A stretch of 9,222 nt of DNA from Bacillota bacterium (GCA_016281165.1 JAEEIC010000073.1:1-9222); one strand, 5' to 3'; numbered from the stretch's first letter, positions 1 to 6,389 are shown. Notes: a model not told the origin generated them from the sequence alone. Numbers and translations: made by a program.

Positions 1-537
1 ATGACGATAGAGATAAACGAAAAAGGAAGCCCGGCTTTTTACGACGAGGTCGTGAACGTGCAGAGCCAGATCAAGGGCCTGATGCAAAGGCCCGACGCTC
101 CCCTGAAGAACAACTTCAAGAGCCTCGTAAATTATATCTGGGTATGCGGCGGCCTGCTGATCATGCTGGCCGTGATGTGCATCACCGCCCACCGGATAGG
201 CATCTTCCAGGTGGCGGGGATGGTCCTCATGGCCGCCAATATCATCCTGAGCTCCGTGGTCTTAAGGAACATGAAGTATGCCTCCGGCAAGCTCATGGAG
301 GAGCAGAAGCCCAGGGTCCTGGTGATGGACGAGAAGGGCGTGGAGCTTTCGGGCGCAGGGACCGTAAGCGTCAGCATCCCCTGGCCCTCGGTGGCCTTCG
401 TCAGGACCTTCAGCCATTCGGTCTGCTTCATCCCGGCCTCCGTCGGCGGGGTGATCATCTCGGTCGATAAAAAATACCGGGATCAGATCATGAGCTGGAT
501 AAGAGAGAACGGAATAAACGTAAGGCTCATAGGCTGA
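1..537 (+). CDS. YcxB-like two-helix membrane protein
   Basis: Function unknown. The 178-residue product has two adjacent hydrophobic segments at about residues 43-63 and 67-88. A cytoplasmic-looking region follows, containing a V-S-I-P-W stretch (W128) and a compact beta-rich tail. This arrangement resembles the YcxB family, small bacterial membrane proteins whose soluble domain follows a helical hairpin. The match is by general pattern only, so the family call is tentative. The window begins exactly at the ATG, so no ribosome binding site or promoter can be seen and a start further upstream cannot be excluded. The stop lies 31 bases before yhbY on the same strand, which suggests co-transcription. 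Confidence 0.7.
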   Translation: MTIEINEKGSPAFYDEVVNVQSQIKGLMQRPDAPLKNNFKSLVNYIWVCGGLLIMLAVMCITAHRIGIFQVAGMVLMAANIILSSVVLRNMKYASGKLMEEQKPRVLVMDEKGVELSGAGTVSVSIPWPSVAFVRTFSHSVCFIPASVGGVIISVDKKYRDQIMSWIRENGINVRLIG

Positions 538-568
538 GCCGCTCATAAAAGCCCCGAAAGGAAAATTT

Positions 569-862
569 ATGCTTACAGGAAAACAGAGATCGTATCTCAA
601 GGGCCTGGCCAACGGCATCGATCCCGCCGTCTACATAGGCAAGAACGAGCTGACGAAGGCCGTGCTCGCCGAGATGGATGATTATCTGAGAGCGCACGAG
701 CTGCTCAAGGTCAGGGTCCAGGAGAGCGCGGAGCTCGACATCAAGGATCTTGCCAACGAGTGCGCACGCAGACTGGGCGCCGAATTCGTGCAGGCCATAG
801 GCCGCCGCTTCGTGATCTACAGGGAGAGCGAGGACGAAAAGACCATCGTGCTGCCGAGATAA
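569..862 (+). CDS. yhbY: YhbY/YqeI family CRM-domain RNA-binding protein
   Basis: A 97-residue single CRM-domain protein, the normal length for the family. Known YhbY proteins associate with pre-50S ribosomal particles and are implicated in large-subunit assembly. Visible family features are the MLTGKQR opening, the V-Y-I-G-K segment (residues 21-25), a helix followed by 'HELLKVRVQ', and the closing 'AIGRRFVIYRES' strand. The GxxG loop of CRM domains reads G24-K25-N26-E27, so its last glycine is replaced by glutamate. A Shine-Dalgarno AAGGA at 558-562 lies 6 bases before the ATG. The gene follows the YcxB-like gene by 31 bases and is closed by a hairpin terminator, so it is the last gene of a plus-strand unit. 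It is not beside its frequent neighbours such as obg or nadD here. Confidence 0.93.
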   Translation: MLTGKQRSYLKGLANGIDPAVYIGKNELTKAVLAEMDDYLRAHELLKVRVQESAELDIKDLANECARRLGAEFVQAIGRRFVIYRESEDEKTIVLPR

Positions 863-884
863 GGGCAGACCGTTTTGACGCGCG

Positions 885-916
885 AACGCCCGTTCCGTAA
901 AGGAACGGGTGTTTTT
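885..916 (+). terminator. Rho-independent terminator after yhbY
   Basis: A 12-bp stem (885-896 with 902-913, one G-U pair) closes a 5-base GTAAA loop and runs into TTTTT at 912-916. On the opposite strand the stem is followed by a mixed sequence rather than a U-tract, so it probably does not serve the converging larA gene. Confidence 0.85.
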
Positions 917-939
917 AAGTCTCATTCTGCCGGTCTTTT

Positions 940-2205
940 TTATTTTTTCATCTCCACCATGACGGAGACGCCGTCGGGGATGACCGTGACCTTGGCGTCC
1001 TTTCCCCTGATCTCTTTCGCCATGGCGAGGGCTTCGTCAGCGGTCGCGGCGTACAGGCACTTGCTGTTCTCGACGACCTCCCTGAGCTCGGGCCTGGTCA
1101 CGACGATGACCGGGTGATGCGCGAGCACCCTGGCGAAGATCTGGCTCTGCCACTGGTCGGGCGGGGTCTCGTCCATGGGAACCTTGAGGAAGCTGTCGTA
1201 GAGCTCCTGCGCGGTCTCGGGGCCCGACATCTGGGCGTAGAAATCGTCTCCCCCGATGCCGTCGGCGCATTCGGAGAGGGCGATGATGACGCCTCCCTCA
1301 TTGAGAGCCGCCTCGGCCGCGGTCATGCACTTGACGCACTGGTAGAAGTTCTGGTCCAGTGGGGCTCCCCCGTTGGTCGTCACCACTATATCAGAGGCCT
1401 CGGCCTCGATGCGGCAGTACTTCAGCAGCTGCCTGCAGCCCTCCTCATGGGCAAGTATGGGATCGCCGGCGAAGGCCATGGCGGTATCCTTGTTCTCGTC
1501 TATCACGCAGTTGACGATGAAATCAAGGCCCGCCTGGCGCACGGCGCTGACCATGTCTGTGTGTATGGGATTGTTCTCGAGTATGCCGGTCCTGGCATAG
1601 GGGCTGTCGATGAACTCGCCGCAATGGTTGCCCAGAACGGTAACCCTGGCGCAGATCCCGGGCAGTATGCTCTTGCGTCCGCCGGAAAAGCCGGCGAAGA
1701 AATGGGGCTCGATGAAGCCCTCGGCGACCAGCAGGTCGGCCTCGAGAGCCTTTTTGTCGATTATCAGCGGAGCGCCCGAGGGCAGGACCCCTACTCTTAT
1801 ATTATCCTCGCTGTCGCAGTCGTGTATCAGAATCTTCTCGTTCTCGAAGATCTCGTCGCCCAGCTTGGCTCTGAGCTCTTCGGGGCGGGTGCTGCGGTGG
1901 CAGCCGGTGGCTACCAGAAAGAAGAGGTCTATATCGGGGCTGCCTTCGCGGATCTCATCCAGCATCAGGGGCACGATATCCTTGCTGGGCACGGGCCTGG
2001 TATGGTCGGAGATCAGAAAACAGCAGGTCTTTTTGCCTTTGGCGAGGTCTTTCAGCCTGGGGGAGCCTATGGGATGCTCCAAGGCTCTTTTCACCAGTTC
2101 TTTTCCCGCGACGTCGCTTTTGAGCTCCGAGATGCGCGAATAAAGGACGGGGGCGTCTCCTTCCTCAAAGGGCATGCCTGTCTTTCCGTAGGGCAGTATC
2201 ATCAT
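940..2205 (-). CDS. larA: LarA-type nickel-dependent lactate racemase
   Basis: 421 residues, the usual length of LarA, which interconverts D- and L-lactate using a nickel-pincer nucleotide (NPN) bound covalently to a lysine. The residues I recall for the Lactiplantibacillus plantarum enzyme all line up here with a constant offset of 5 to 6: D67 and R70 (SDHTRP), H103 (GCHR), H168 (EPHFF), K178 (GGRKS, the NPN-linked lysine), H194 (GNH), Q289 and K292 (FYQCVK) and W352. The catalytic set therefore looks complete. Homologues in this superfamily act on other 2-hydroxyacids, so the substrate is inferred. No larB, larC or larE cofactor-synthesis gene is in the window. Two ATGs abut at the start. 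AAGGAGA (2211-2217) is 5 bases from the first and 8 from the second, so 2202 is an equally good start. Confidence 0.93.
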   Translation of the reverse strand: MMILPYGKTGMPFEEGDAPVLYSRISELKSDVAGKELVKRALEHPIGSPRLKDLAKGKKTCCFLISDHTRPVPSKDIVPLMLDEIREGSPDIDLFFLVATGCHRSTRPEELRAKLGDEIFENEKILIHDCDSEDNIRVGVLPSGAPLIIDKKALEADLLVAEGFIEPHFFAGFSGGRKSILPGICARVTVLGNHCGEFIDSPYARTGILENNPIHTDMVSAVRQAGLDFIVNCVIDENKDTAMAFAGDPILAHEEGCRQLLKYCRIEAEASDIVVTTNGGAPLDQNFYQCVKCMTAAEAALNEGGVIIALSECADGIGGDDFYAQMSGPETAQELYDSFLKVPMDETPPDQWQSQIFARVLAHHPVIVVTRPELREVVENSKCLYAATADEALAMAKEIRGKDAKVTVIPDGVSVMVEMKK

Positions 2206-2219
2206 TTCTTTCTCCTTGC

Positions 2220-2241
2220 GCCGGCCGCTCTAAAGGCCGGC
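2220..2241 (-). promoter_or_regulatory. G+C-rich hairpin in the larA 5' leader
   Basis: A perfect 7-bp inverted repeat, GCCGGCC (2220-2226) and GGCCGGC (2235-2241), with an 8-base loop. It sits in the presumed larA transcript between the promoter and the ribosome binding site and ends only 2 bases from the AAGGAGA. No U-tract follows, so it does not look like a terminator. It could affect mRNA stability or translation initiation; that is inference. Confidence 0.4.
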
Positions 2242-2255
2242 TCTGCTTGGGTATA

Positions 2256-2284
2256 TATTTATCATGAAAAGGGATATTTTTCAA
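2256..2284 (-). promoter_or_regulatory. Sigma-A-type promoter of larA
   Basis: Read on the minus strand: TTGAAA (2279-2284), a 17-base spacer, and TAAATA (2256-2261) preceded by TGA, which gives an extended -10 (TGn). It lies about 50 bases upstream of the larA start with a hairpin in between. Confidence 0.7.
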
Positions 2285-2287
2285 GTG

Positions 2288-2306
2288 TCCCGCTCCCCGG
2301 GCGGGA
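2288..2306. promoter_or_regulatory. Inverted repeat between divergent promoters
   Basis: TCCCGC (2288-2293) and GCGGGA (2301-2306) form a 6-bp dyad around a 7-base centre. It lies just upstream of the larA -35 and ahead of the divergent hotdog promoter. The position suits an operator for either gene, but no regulator is encoded nearby and a G+C-rich dyad of this size can occur by chance. Confidence 0.3.
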
Positions 2307-2354
2307 TCTGTAATTTTCAGTAAAATAGCGGATGAGTTTTTCTCTTCCGTCGGG

Positions 2355-2360
2355 TATAAT
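2355..2360 (+). promoter_or_regulatory. -10 element of the hotdog-DUF3842-asparaginase operon
   Basis: A perfect TATAAT at 2355-2360, 24 bases before the ATG of the hotdog gene. No good -35 is visible 16 to 18 bases upstream (around 2331-2337 the sequence is GATGAGT). The promoter may therefore be weak or activator-dependent. The 5' leader would be only about 18 bases. Confidence 0.55.
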
Positions 2361-2384
2361 ATAAAATAACGAACGGAGGCAAAT

Positions 2385-2750
2385 ATGGAGAACATACCCT
2401 ATTCCGCATTTCTTGACATAGTCGTGACCAAGGCCGGTCCCAAGCAGGCCGAGGGATATCTCAGATTCAGGCCCGAGCTCACCGACATGCTCGGCCACAT
2501 GACCGGCGGAGCCTACAATTCCCTGGGAGACGCCGTGGCGGGAGCCTGCGCCAGGGCGACCGGAGATATGTACGTCACCCAGAACTGCAGCCTGCAGTAT
2601 TACGTGAGCACCGAAAAGGAGGACGGCGTCCTTCTGTGCCGGGCGAATGTCCGCCACAGGGGCTCCCGCACCTGCATAATCGCGGTGGAGCTTTTGCACG
2701 AGGACGGTACCGTCGCCGCCGACGGGCAGTTCTCTTACTCAAAAATATGA
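2385..2750 (+). CDS. PaaI-like hotdog-fold thioesterase homologue
   Basis: 121 residues, the size of a single hotdog domain of the PaaI/YdiI type, which hydrolyse acyl-CoA thioesters. The family helix motif, roughly N-x-x-G-x-x-H-G-G followed by L-x-D-x-A, is represented by D34...G37...T40-G41-G42...L47-G-D49-A50. The fold signature and the acidic residue are present, but the usual asparagine and the His before Gly-Gly are replaced by Asp and Thr. The C-terminal half has the expected beta-strand pattern ('SLQYYV', 'LLCRANVRHRGSRTCIIAVE'). Thioesterase activity is therefore uncertain. GGAGG (2375-2379) sits 5 bases before the ATG. It is the first gene of a three-gene operon; the next start is 18 bases downstream. 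Confidence 0.82.
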   Translation: MENIPYSAFLDIVVTKAGPKQAEGYLRFRPELTDMLGHMTGGAYNSLGDAVAGACARATGDMYVTQNCSLQYYVSTEKEDGVLLCRANVRHRGSRTCIIAVELLHEDGTVAADGQFSYSKI

Positions 2751-2768
2751 AAGCGAGGCTTGTTTGAC

Positions 2769-3194
2769 ATGAAGCTCGTAGTTATAGACGGACAGGGCGG
2801 AAGGCTCGGAAAGCTCCTGGTCGAGACCGTGAAGAGCGAGTGCCCCGGCTATGAGATCGTCGCCATCGGCACCAACAGCACCGCCACCTCCGCCATGATG
2901 AAGGCAGGAGCGGAGCAGGGCGCGACGGGCGAGAACCCGGTGATCGTGGCCTGCCGCGACGCCGACGTGATCGCGGGCCCCATCGGGATCCTGGCGGCGG
3001 ATTCGCTGCTGGGCGAGGTCACCCCGGCCATGGCGGTCGCCATAGGAAGGAGCGGCGCCCTGAAGCTGCTGCTTCCCGTGAGCCACTGCAACAACCAAGT
3101 CGTGGGCGTCAAGACCCAGTCGATGGGCGATATGGTGAAGGAAGCGGCAGAGGCCCTCAAGGCCTACGCTAAAGAAAAGGAAGCGTCAAGATGA
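2769..3194 (+). CDS. DUF3842 family protein
   Basis: 141 residues from the ATG at 2769. It begins MKLVVIDGQGGRLGK: a beta strand followed by a glycine-rich D-G-Q-G-G-x-x-G loop, like the nucleotide-binding turn of Rossmann-type folds. Further segments typical of DUF3842 are 'IGTNSTATSAMMKAGA', 'GATGENPVIV' and 'LPVSHCNNQVVGV', the last with a His-Cys pair. Family function is not established to my knowledge. A TTG at 2760 in the same frame would add three residues, but it lies one base from the GCGAGG at 2753-2758. The ATG has a 10-base spacing and is preferred. The stop overlaps the asparaginase start (ATGA, 3191-3194), implying translational coupling. Confidence 0.88.
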   Translation: MKLVVIDGQGGRLGKLLVETVKSECPGYEIVAIGTNSTATSAMMKAGAEQGATGENPVIVACRDADVIAGPIGILAADSLLGEVTPAMAVAIGRSGALKLLLPVSHCNNQVVGVKTQSMGDMVKEAAEALKAYAKEKEASR

Positions 3195-4168
3195 GCGATG
3201 AGCTTAAGAAGGTCGTGATACTGGGGACCGGAGGGACCATCTCCGGCAAGGGAGAGGCCGGGAAGACCACCGGCTATTCCGCCGGCAGCATCTCGGTGGA
3301 GGATATAATCGCCTCGGTGCCGGGCATCGAAAAGCTGGCCAGGCTCGAGGCCGAGCAGATCTGCAACGTGGCCTCCGACAACATCACCGACAAGGAATGG
3401 CTGCGGATCGCGAAGCGCATCAACGAGCTGGCGGAGGATCCCGAGGTCTGCGGCTTCGTCATCACCCACGGCACCGACACCATGGACGAGACCGCCTTCT
3501 TCCTCAACCTGACGGTCAAGACCGAAAAGCCCGTGGTCATCACCGGCGCCATGCGCCCCGCGACAGCGATATCCGCCGACGGCCCCATGAATCTCTATCA
3601 GGCGGTGCTGACGGCAGCCTGCCCTGAAGCCGCGGGAAGAGGGGTCATGGTAGTCTTCGCGGACCGCATCTACGGCGGGCGCGACGTGCAGAAGCGCAGC
3701 ACCTACATCGTGACGGCCCTCGACCAGGTCGAGGGAGGCCTGCTGGGAGTGATACGCGACGAGGAGATACGCTGGTATTACGAGAGCTGCCGCCCTCATA
3801 CCGTGAAGAGCGAGTTCTCGCCCGAGGGCCTTGAGAAGCTGCCCGTCGTCAGAGTCCTCTATTTCCATGTGGACTGCGACAAGGATATGGCGGCGAGGCT
3901 CGCCGAAGGCGCCGACGGCCTGGTCATCGCCGGGGCCGGAGCCGGAGGGACCAGCAAGGAGCTGGGAAAGACCTTCGCCTCTTTGGGCATCCCCGTGGTG
4001 ATATCCTCGCGCATATCGAGCGGAACGGTGACCCAAAGCGCCGCGGAGCGTTCGGGCTCCGTCGCGGCGGATAATCTTCCGCCCCAGAAGGCGGCCGTCC
4101 TTCTGCGCCTGGCACTGACCAAAACGAAGGAAAGAGACGAGCTCATAAGGATATTCAGGACCTATTAA
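3191..4168 (+). CDS. L-asparaginase, type II-like, cytoplasmic
   Basis: 325 residues, family-typical. Asparaginases hydrolyse L-asparagine to aspartate and ammonia, some also glutamine. Both catalytic threonines are visible: T16 in 'GTGGTIS', and T95-D96 in 'ITHGTDTMDET', with K168 in 'GRDVQK' completing the usual Thr-Lys-Asp triad. Y29 fits the tyrosine of the flexible lid. The blocks 'GAMRPATAISADGPMNLY' and 'LNLTVK' closely resemble E. coli AnsB, the periplasmic type II enzyme. There is no signal peptide, so a cytoplasmic location is inferred. A ribosome binding site (AGGA, 3178-3181) lies inside the upstream gene, 9 bases before the ATG. It is the last gene of the operon, followed by a bidirectional terminator. 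Glutaminase-asparaginase specificity cannot be excluded. Confidence 0.94.
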   Translation: MSDELKKVVILGTGGTISGKGEAGKTTGYSAGSISVEDIIASVPGIEKLARLEAEQICNVASDNITDKEWLRIAKRINELAEDPEVCGFVITHGTDTMDETAFFLNLTVKTEKPVVITGAMRPATAISADGPMNLYQAVLTAACPEAAGRGVMVVFADRIYGGRDVQKRSTYIVTALDQVEGGLLGVIRDEEIRWYYESCRPHTVKSEFSPEGLEKLPVVRVLYFHVDCDKDMAARLAEGADGLVIAGAGAGGTSKELGKTFASLGIPVVISSRISSGTVTQSAAERSGSVAADNLPPQKAAVLLRLALTKTKERDELIRIFRTY

Positions 4169-4183
4169 GTCTTTGAGAAAGCC

Positions 4184-4217
4184 AAAAGCCCGGCTCCCTC
4201 GCGGGGGCCGGGCTTTT
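4184..4217. terminator. Bidirectional terminator between convergent genes
   Basis: A 15-bp inverted repeat, AAAAGCCCGGCTCCC (4184-4198) with GGGGGCCGGGCTTTT (4203-4217, one G-U pair), around a TCGC loop. The A-tract and T-tract at the ends give a U-run on either strand. It lies 15 bases after the asparaginase stop and 30 bases after the M20 peptidase stop on the opposite strand, so it can serve both. Confidence 0.9.
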
Positions 4218-4247
4218 CAGTTTTTGCCGGGCGGTTTTGCGCGGTCC

Positions 4248-5624
4248 TTACATGCAGGTCCTGTCCATCAGGCGGATCAGCACCCTTATGCCCTGGGCGA
4301 AGGATCTTATACGCATCTTCTCGTTGGTCCCGTGGGCGCCCTGCTCGTTCTGGGGCATCATGAAGGGGCCGCACCTTAAGCAGGTGTCGCAGATCTGCTC
4401 GTAGCAGTGGGCGTCGGTCCCGCCGATGGTGATGGAGGGCAAAAAGACCACGTCTTTATAGTAATGCTCCATGGCTTCCTTTAGCATGGCGTAGCCGTAG
4501 CCGTCGGATCTGGCTTCCGAAGAGGCCGCGTTGGACTGCAGGAACTCCAGCTTCACGCTCTCGTCGTCTATGACGGCCCTGCAGTGGGCCATGAGCTTCT
4601 CGGGATCGTAGCCCGCGGCCAGCCTGAAGTTTATGACCGCGCTCATGTTCTGCGGCATCACGTTGGGAGCGGCGCTGCTGCCGGTGATGATGGTGGGAGC
4701 GATGGTGGTGGTGACGAAGGGGAAGAGGTCTTTGTTTCCCATGCAGTAGGCGGCGATCTTCTCTTCGTTCGCGTCTATGTCCTCAAGGAGGGTCTTCAGG
4801 GGCTCCTCGGTGACCCAGGGCTTTATGGCCTCGAAGGTCGCTCTCAGGGTCCTGCAGACAGTGGGCTCGAAGGGATGGTCGCAGACCCTGGTGATGGCCC
4901 TGCTGAGCCTTTCAAGGGAAGTTCCGCCGAAGGGCCTGCTCGAATGGCCGCCCTTGCTCTCGACGCTGAGCTTGAGATCGGCGTAGCCCTTCTCCATCAG
5001 GTTGATGCTGGCTACGGTCGCCCCGGGAGCGCCGTACTTTTCGCCGCTGTCGACTCCGCCGCCTCCCTCGTCCAGGAGGAACTCAAGGCTCACGCCTCTG
5101 GACTTGAGGAGGTCCGAGACCGCCTGGGCACCGGTGTTGAAGGTCTCCTCGTCCTGACCGAAGGCCAGGTAGACGGTCCGGCGGAGCTTTTTGCCCTGCG
5201 AGAGCAGGTATTCCATGGCCTCGAGCTCGCCGAAGACCTGCACCTTTATGTCCTGGGTACCGCGGCCCCAGATGCAGCCCTCCGCGATGGCGCCGGAATA
5301 GGCGTCGTAGGTCCAGTCCTTTTCGGTGCCCGCGACCACGGGCACCACGTCGATGTGCGACATGAAGAGGGCGGGCTTGAGCTCCGGGTCGCTTCCGGGC
5401 AGGGTGATCAGGACGCTCCTGTCCACCGCCTCGAAGGTCCCGGCGGCCATGATATGGGGGAAGCTCCGCTTTATGAGCTCGTGGATGGCCAGGAAGGGAG
5501 CCGGATCCTCGCAGTCGGAGACGCTCCTGCACTGCACCGCTTTCGAGAGCCTTTCGCAGGCTCCCTCGAGGTCGAAGCCCTCATATTCTTTTTCGTTTTG
5601 GAAGAGTTCGTAGATATCCTTCAT
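4248..5624 (-). CDS. M20 family metallopeptidase (CPS1/PM20D1-like)
   Basis: 458 residues from the ATG at 5624. M20 enzymes are dizinc amidohydrolases that cleave dipeptides, C-terminal residues or N-acyl amino acids. Numbered from the longer in-frame start at 5642, the metal and catalytic positions are H96 and D98 (SHIDVVPV), D131 (GRGTQD), E165-E166 (GQDEET), D191 (LLDEGG) and H437 (GAHGTNE). H233 (GGHSS) belongs to the lid or dimerisation domain. The SHIDVVPV, GRGTQD and terminal HGTNE blocks are closest to the carboxypeptidase S/PM20D1 branch; substrate is unknown. AAAGGAAAG at 5631-5639 gives a 9-base spacing to the ATG at 5624, while the ATG at 5642 has no binding site. No signal peptide is seen, so it is probably cytoplasmic. 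Confidence 0.92.
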   Translation of the reverse strand: MKDIYELFQNEKEYEGFDLEGACERLSKAVQCRSVSDCEDPAPFLAIHELIKRSFPHIMAAGTFEAVDRSVLITLPGSDPELKPALFMSHIDVVPVVAGTEKDWTYDAYSGAIAEGCIWGRGTQDIKVQVFGELEAMEYLLSQGKKLRRTVYLAFGQDEETFNTGAQAVSDLLKSRGVSLEFLLDEGGGGVDSGEKYGAPGATVASINLMEKGYADLKLSVESKGGHSSRPFGGTSLERLSRAITRVCDHPFEPTVCRTLRATFEAIKPWVTEEPLKTLLEDIDANEEKIAAYCMGNKDLFPFVTTTIAPTIITGSSAAPNVMPQNMSAVINFRLAAGYDPEKLMAHCRAVIDDESVKLEFLQSNAASSEARSDGYGYAMLKEAMEHYYKDVVFLPSITIGGTDAHCYEQICDTCLRCGPFMMPQNEQGAHGTNEKMRIRSFAQGIRVLIRLMDRTCM

Positions 5625-5643
5625 CTCAGTCTTTCCTTTCATC

Positions 5644-5669
5644 GTCCGGCCCGGCTCGCGCGGGCGGAC
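5644..5669 (-). promoter_or_regulatory. G+C-rich hairpin in the M20 peptidase 5' leader
   Basis: A 9-bp stem with one bulged base (5644-5653 with 5661-5669) in the presumed leader between the promoter and the ribosome binding site. No U-tract follows on the minus strand. Position and composition resemble the hairpin in the larA leader. Confidence 0.4.
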
Positions 5670-5680
5670 TGTTTTCCTAT

Positions 5681-5710
5681 ATATTACATATTTCGGCAGA
5701 GTATAGTCAA
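5681..5710 (-). promoter_or_regulatory. Sigma-A-type promoter of the M20 peptidase gene
   Basis: Read on the minus strand: TTGACT (5705-5710), an 18-base spacer, and TAATAT (5681-5686). It lies just downstream of the histidine phosphatase stop on the same strand, so the peptidase gene has its own promoter even if there is read-through. No terminator is seen between the two genes. Confidence 0.65.
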
Positions 5711-5732
5711 GCGCGGCGCGCTGTCCCTGGCC

Positions 5733-6263
5733 TTAATGCCTTCCGAAGGGATCGAAGGGGACTATCTCGCCGTTCTCCAGCTTGCCGCAGCCGACCGTGG
5801 TCCTGATCATGGTCCCGTGGGCGGCGACTATGACCTTTTCGAAGGAAGCGTATCTTTCCAGGACCTTGAGCACTCTCTTCTTTATGGCCGCGGCGTCCTC
5901 CCAGGGCCTTTCTTCGCCTTCTGGATATATCCCGCCGCTGCTGTCGAATTCGTCGTGATATATCTTCGTTGTCTTCTCGTCGACGGCGCCGTAGTTCTTG
6001 TCGGGCAGCCACTCGTGAAGATCGGTCTCGATGGCGATATCCGCGCCCAGCTCCCTGGAGAGTATAGCGGCCGTCTGCACGGCCCTGGTGTAGGGGGAGC
6101 AGATTATGATATCCGCCCCTTTCAGCCTCTCGTCCTGCGCCGCTTTTCGTATCTCCTCTTCGCCCTCCTTCGTGAGCTTAGCGAGCTCCGCGCCGAAGCC
6201 CTGATATATCTTCGTCCCCTTTTCGGAATAATCGGTCTTTCCGTGCCTTACGAAATAAAACAT
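5733..6263 (-). CDS. Histidine phosphatase family protein (PGAM-like)
   Basis: 176 residues from the ATG at 6263. Histidine phosphatases use a phospho-histidine intermediate. Here R6-H7-G8 near the N terminus is the nucleophile motif, R60 (SPYTRA) is a phosphate-pocket arginine, E84 (LHEW) fits the acid position and H149 (AAHG) is the second histidine. The set is complete. Family members include phosphoglycerate mutases, alpha-ribazole phosphatases and small phosphatases of unknown substrate, and nothing here decides among them. A perfect AGGAGG (6268-6273) lies 4 bases before this ATG. A longer in-frame opening from a TTG at 6347 is rejected because that TTG is the first half of the -35 element. 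Confidence 0.9.
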   Translation of the reverse strand: MFYFVRHGKTDYSEKGTKIYQGFGAELAKLTKEGEEEIRKAAQDERLKGADIIICSPYTRAVQTAAILSRELGADIAIETDLHEWLPDKNYGAVDEKTTKIYHDEFDSSGGIYPEGEERPWEDAAAIKKRVLKVLERYASFEKVIVAAHGTMIRTTVGCGKLENGEIVPFDPFGRH

Positions 6264-6318
6264 GCGTCCTCCTTTCGGGCGTCCTGCCGGGATGTGCTTA
6301 TCGATCCTGCTCAGAAAG

Positions 6319-6347
6319 ATTTTAACATCGCCAAAGACCGACTTCAA
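6319..6347 (-). promoter_or_regulatory. Sigma-A-type promoter of the histidine phosphatase gene
   Basis: Read on the minus strand: TTGAAG (6342-6347), a 17-base spacer ending in TGT, and TAAAAT (6319-6324), giving an extended -10. It predicts a leader of about 50 bases before the ATG at 6263. Confidence 0.72.
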
Positions 6348-6363
6348 GGGCGCCCGAAGCGGA

Positions 6364-6389
6364 GCGCCGCCGTCTTACATTCGCGGCGC
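6364..6389. promoter_or_regulatory. Inverted repeat between divergent promoters
   Basis: GCGCCGC (6364-6370) and GCGGCGC (6383-6389) form a perfect 7-bp dyad with a 12-base centre. It lies between the histidine phosphatase -35 and the lipoprotein -10. A separate 8-bp palindrome GGGCGCCC (6348-6355) abuts the phosphatase -35. Both are possible operators; no regulator gene is adjacent. Confidence 0.3.

Noticed and set aside
885..916. yhbY terminator acting also for larA on the minus strand
   Set aside because: On the minus strand the stem is followed by CGCGTC rather than a U-tract.
1114..2313. Plus-strand open frame of 399 codons opposite larA
   Set aside because: LarA on the minus strand has every active-site residue. 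The antisense frame resembles no family and crosses the larA promoter.
2760..2768. TTG start for the DUF3842 gene
   Set aside because: Only one base from the ribosome binding site; the ATG at 2769 has proper spacing and gives the family-like N terminus.
5625..5642. Upstream ATG for the M20 peptidase gene
   Set aside because: No Shine-Dalgarno sequence before it; the bases between the two ATGs contain the AAAGGA that serves the ATG at 5624.
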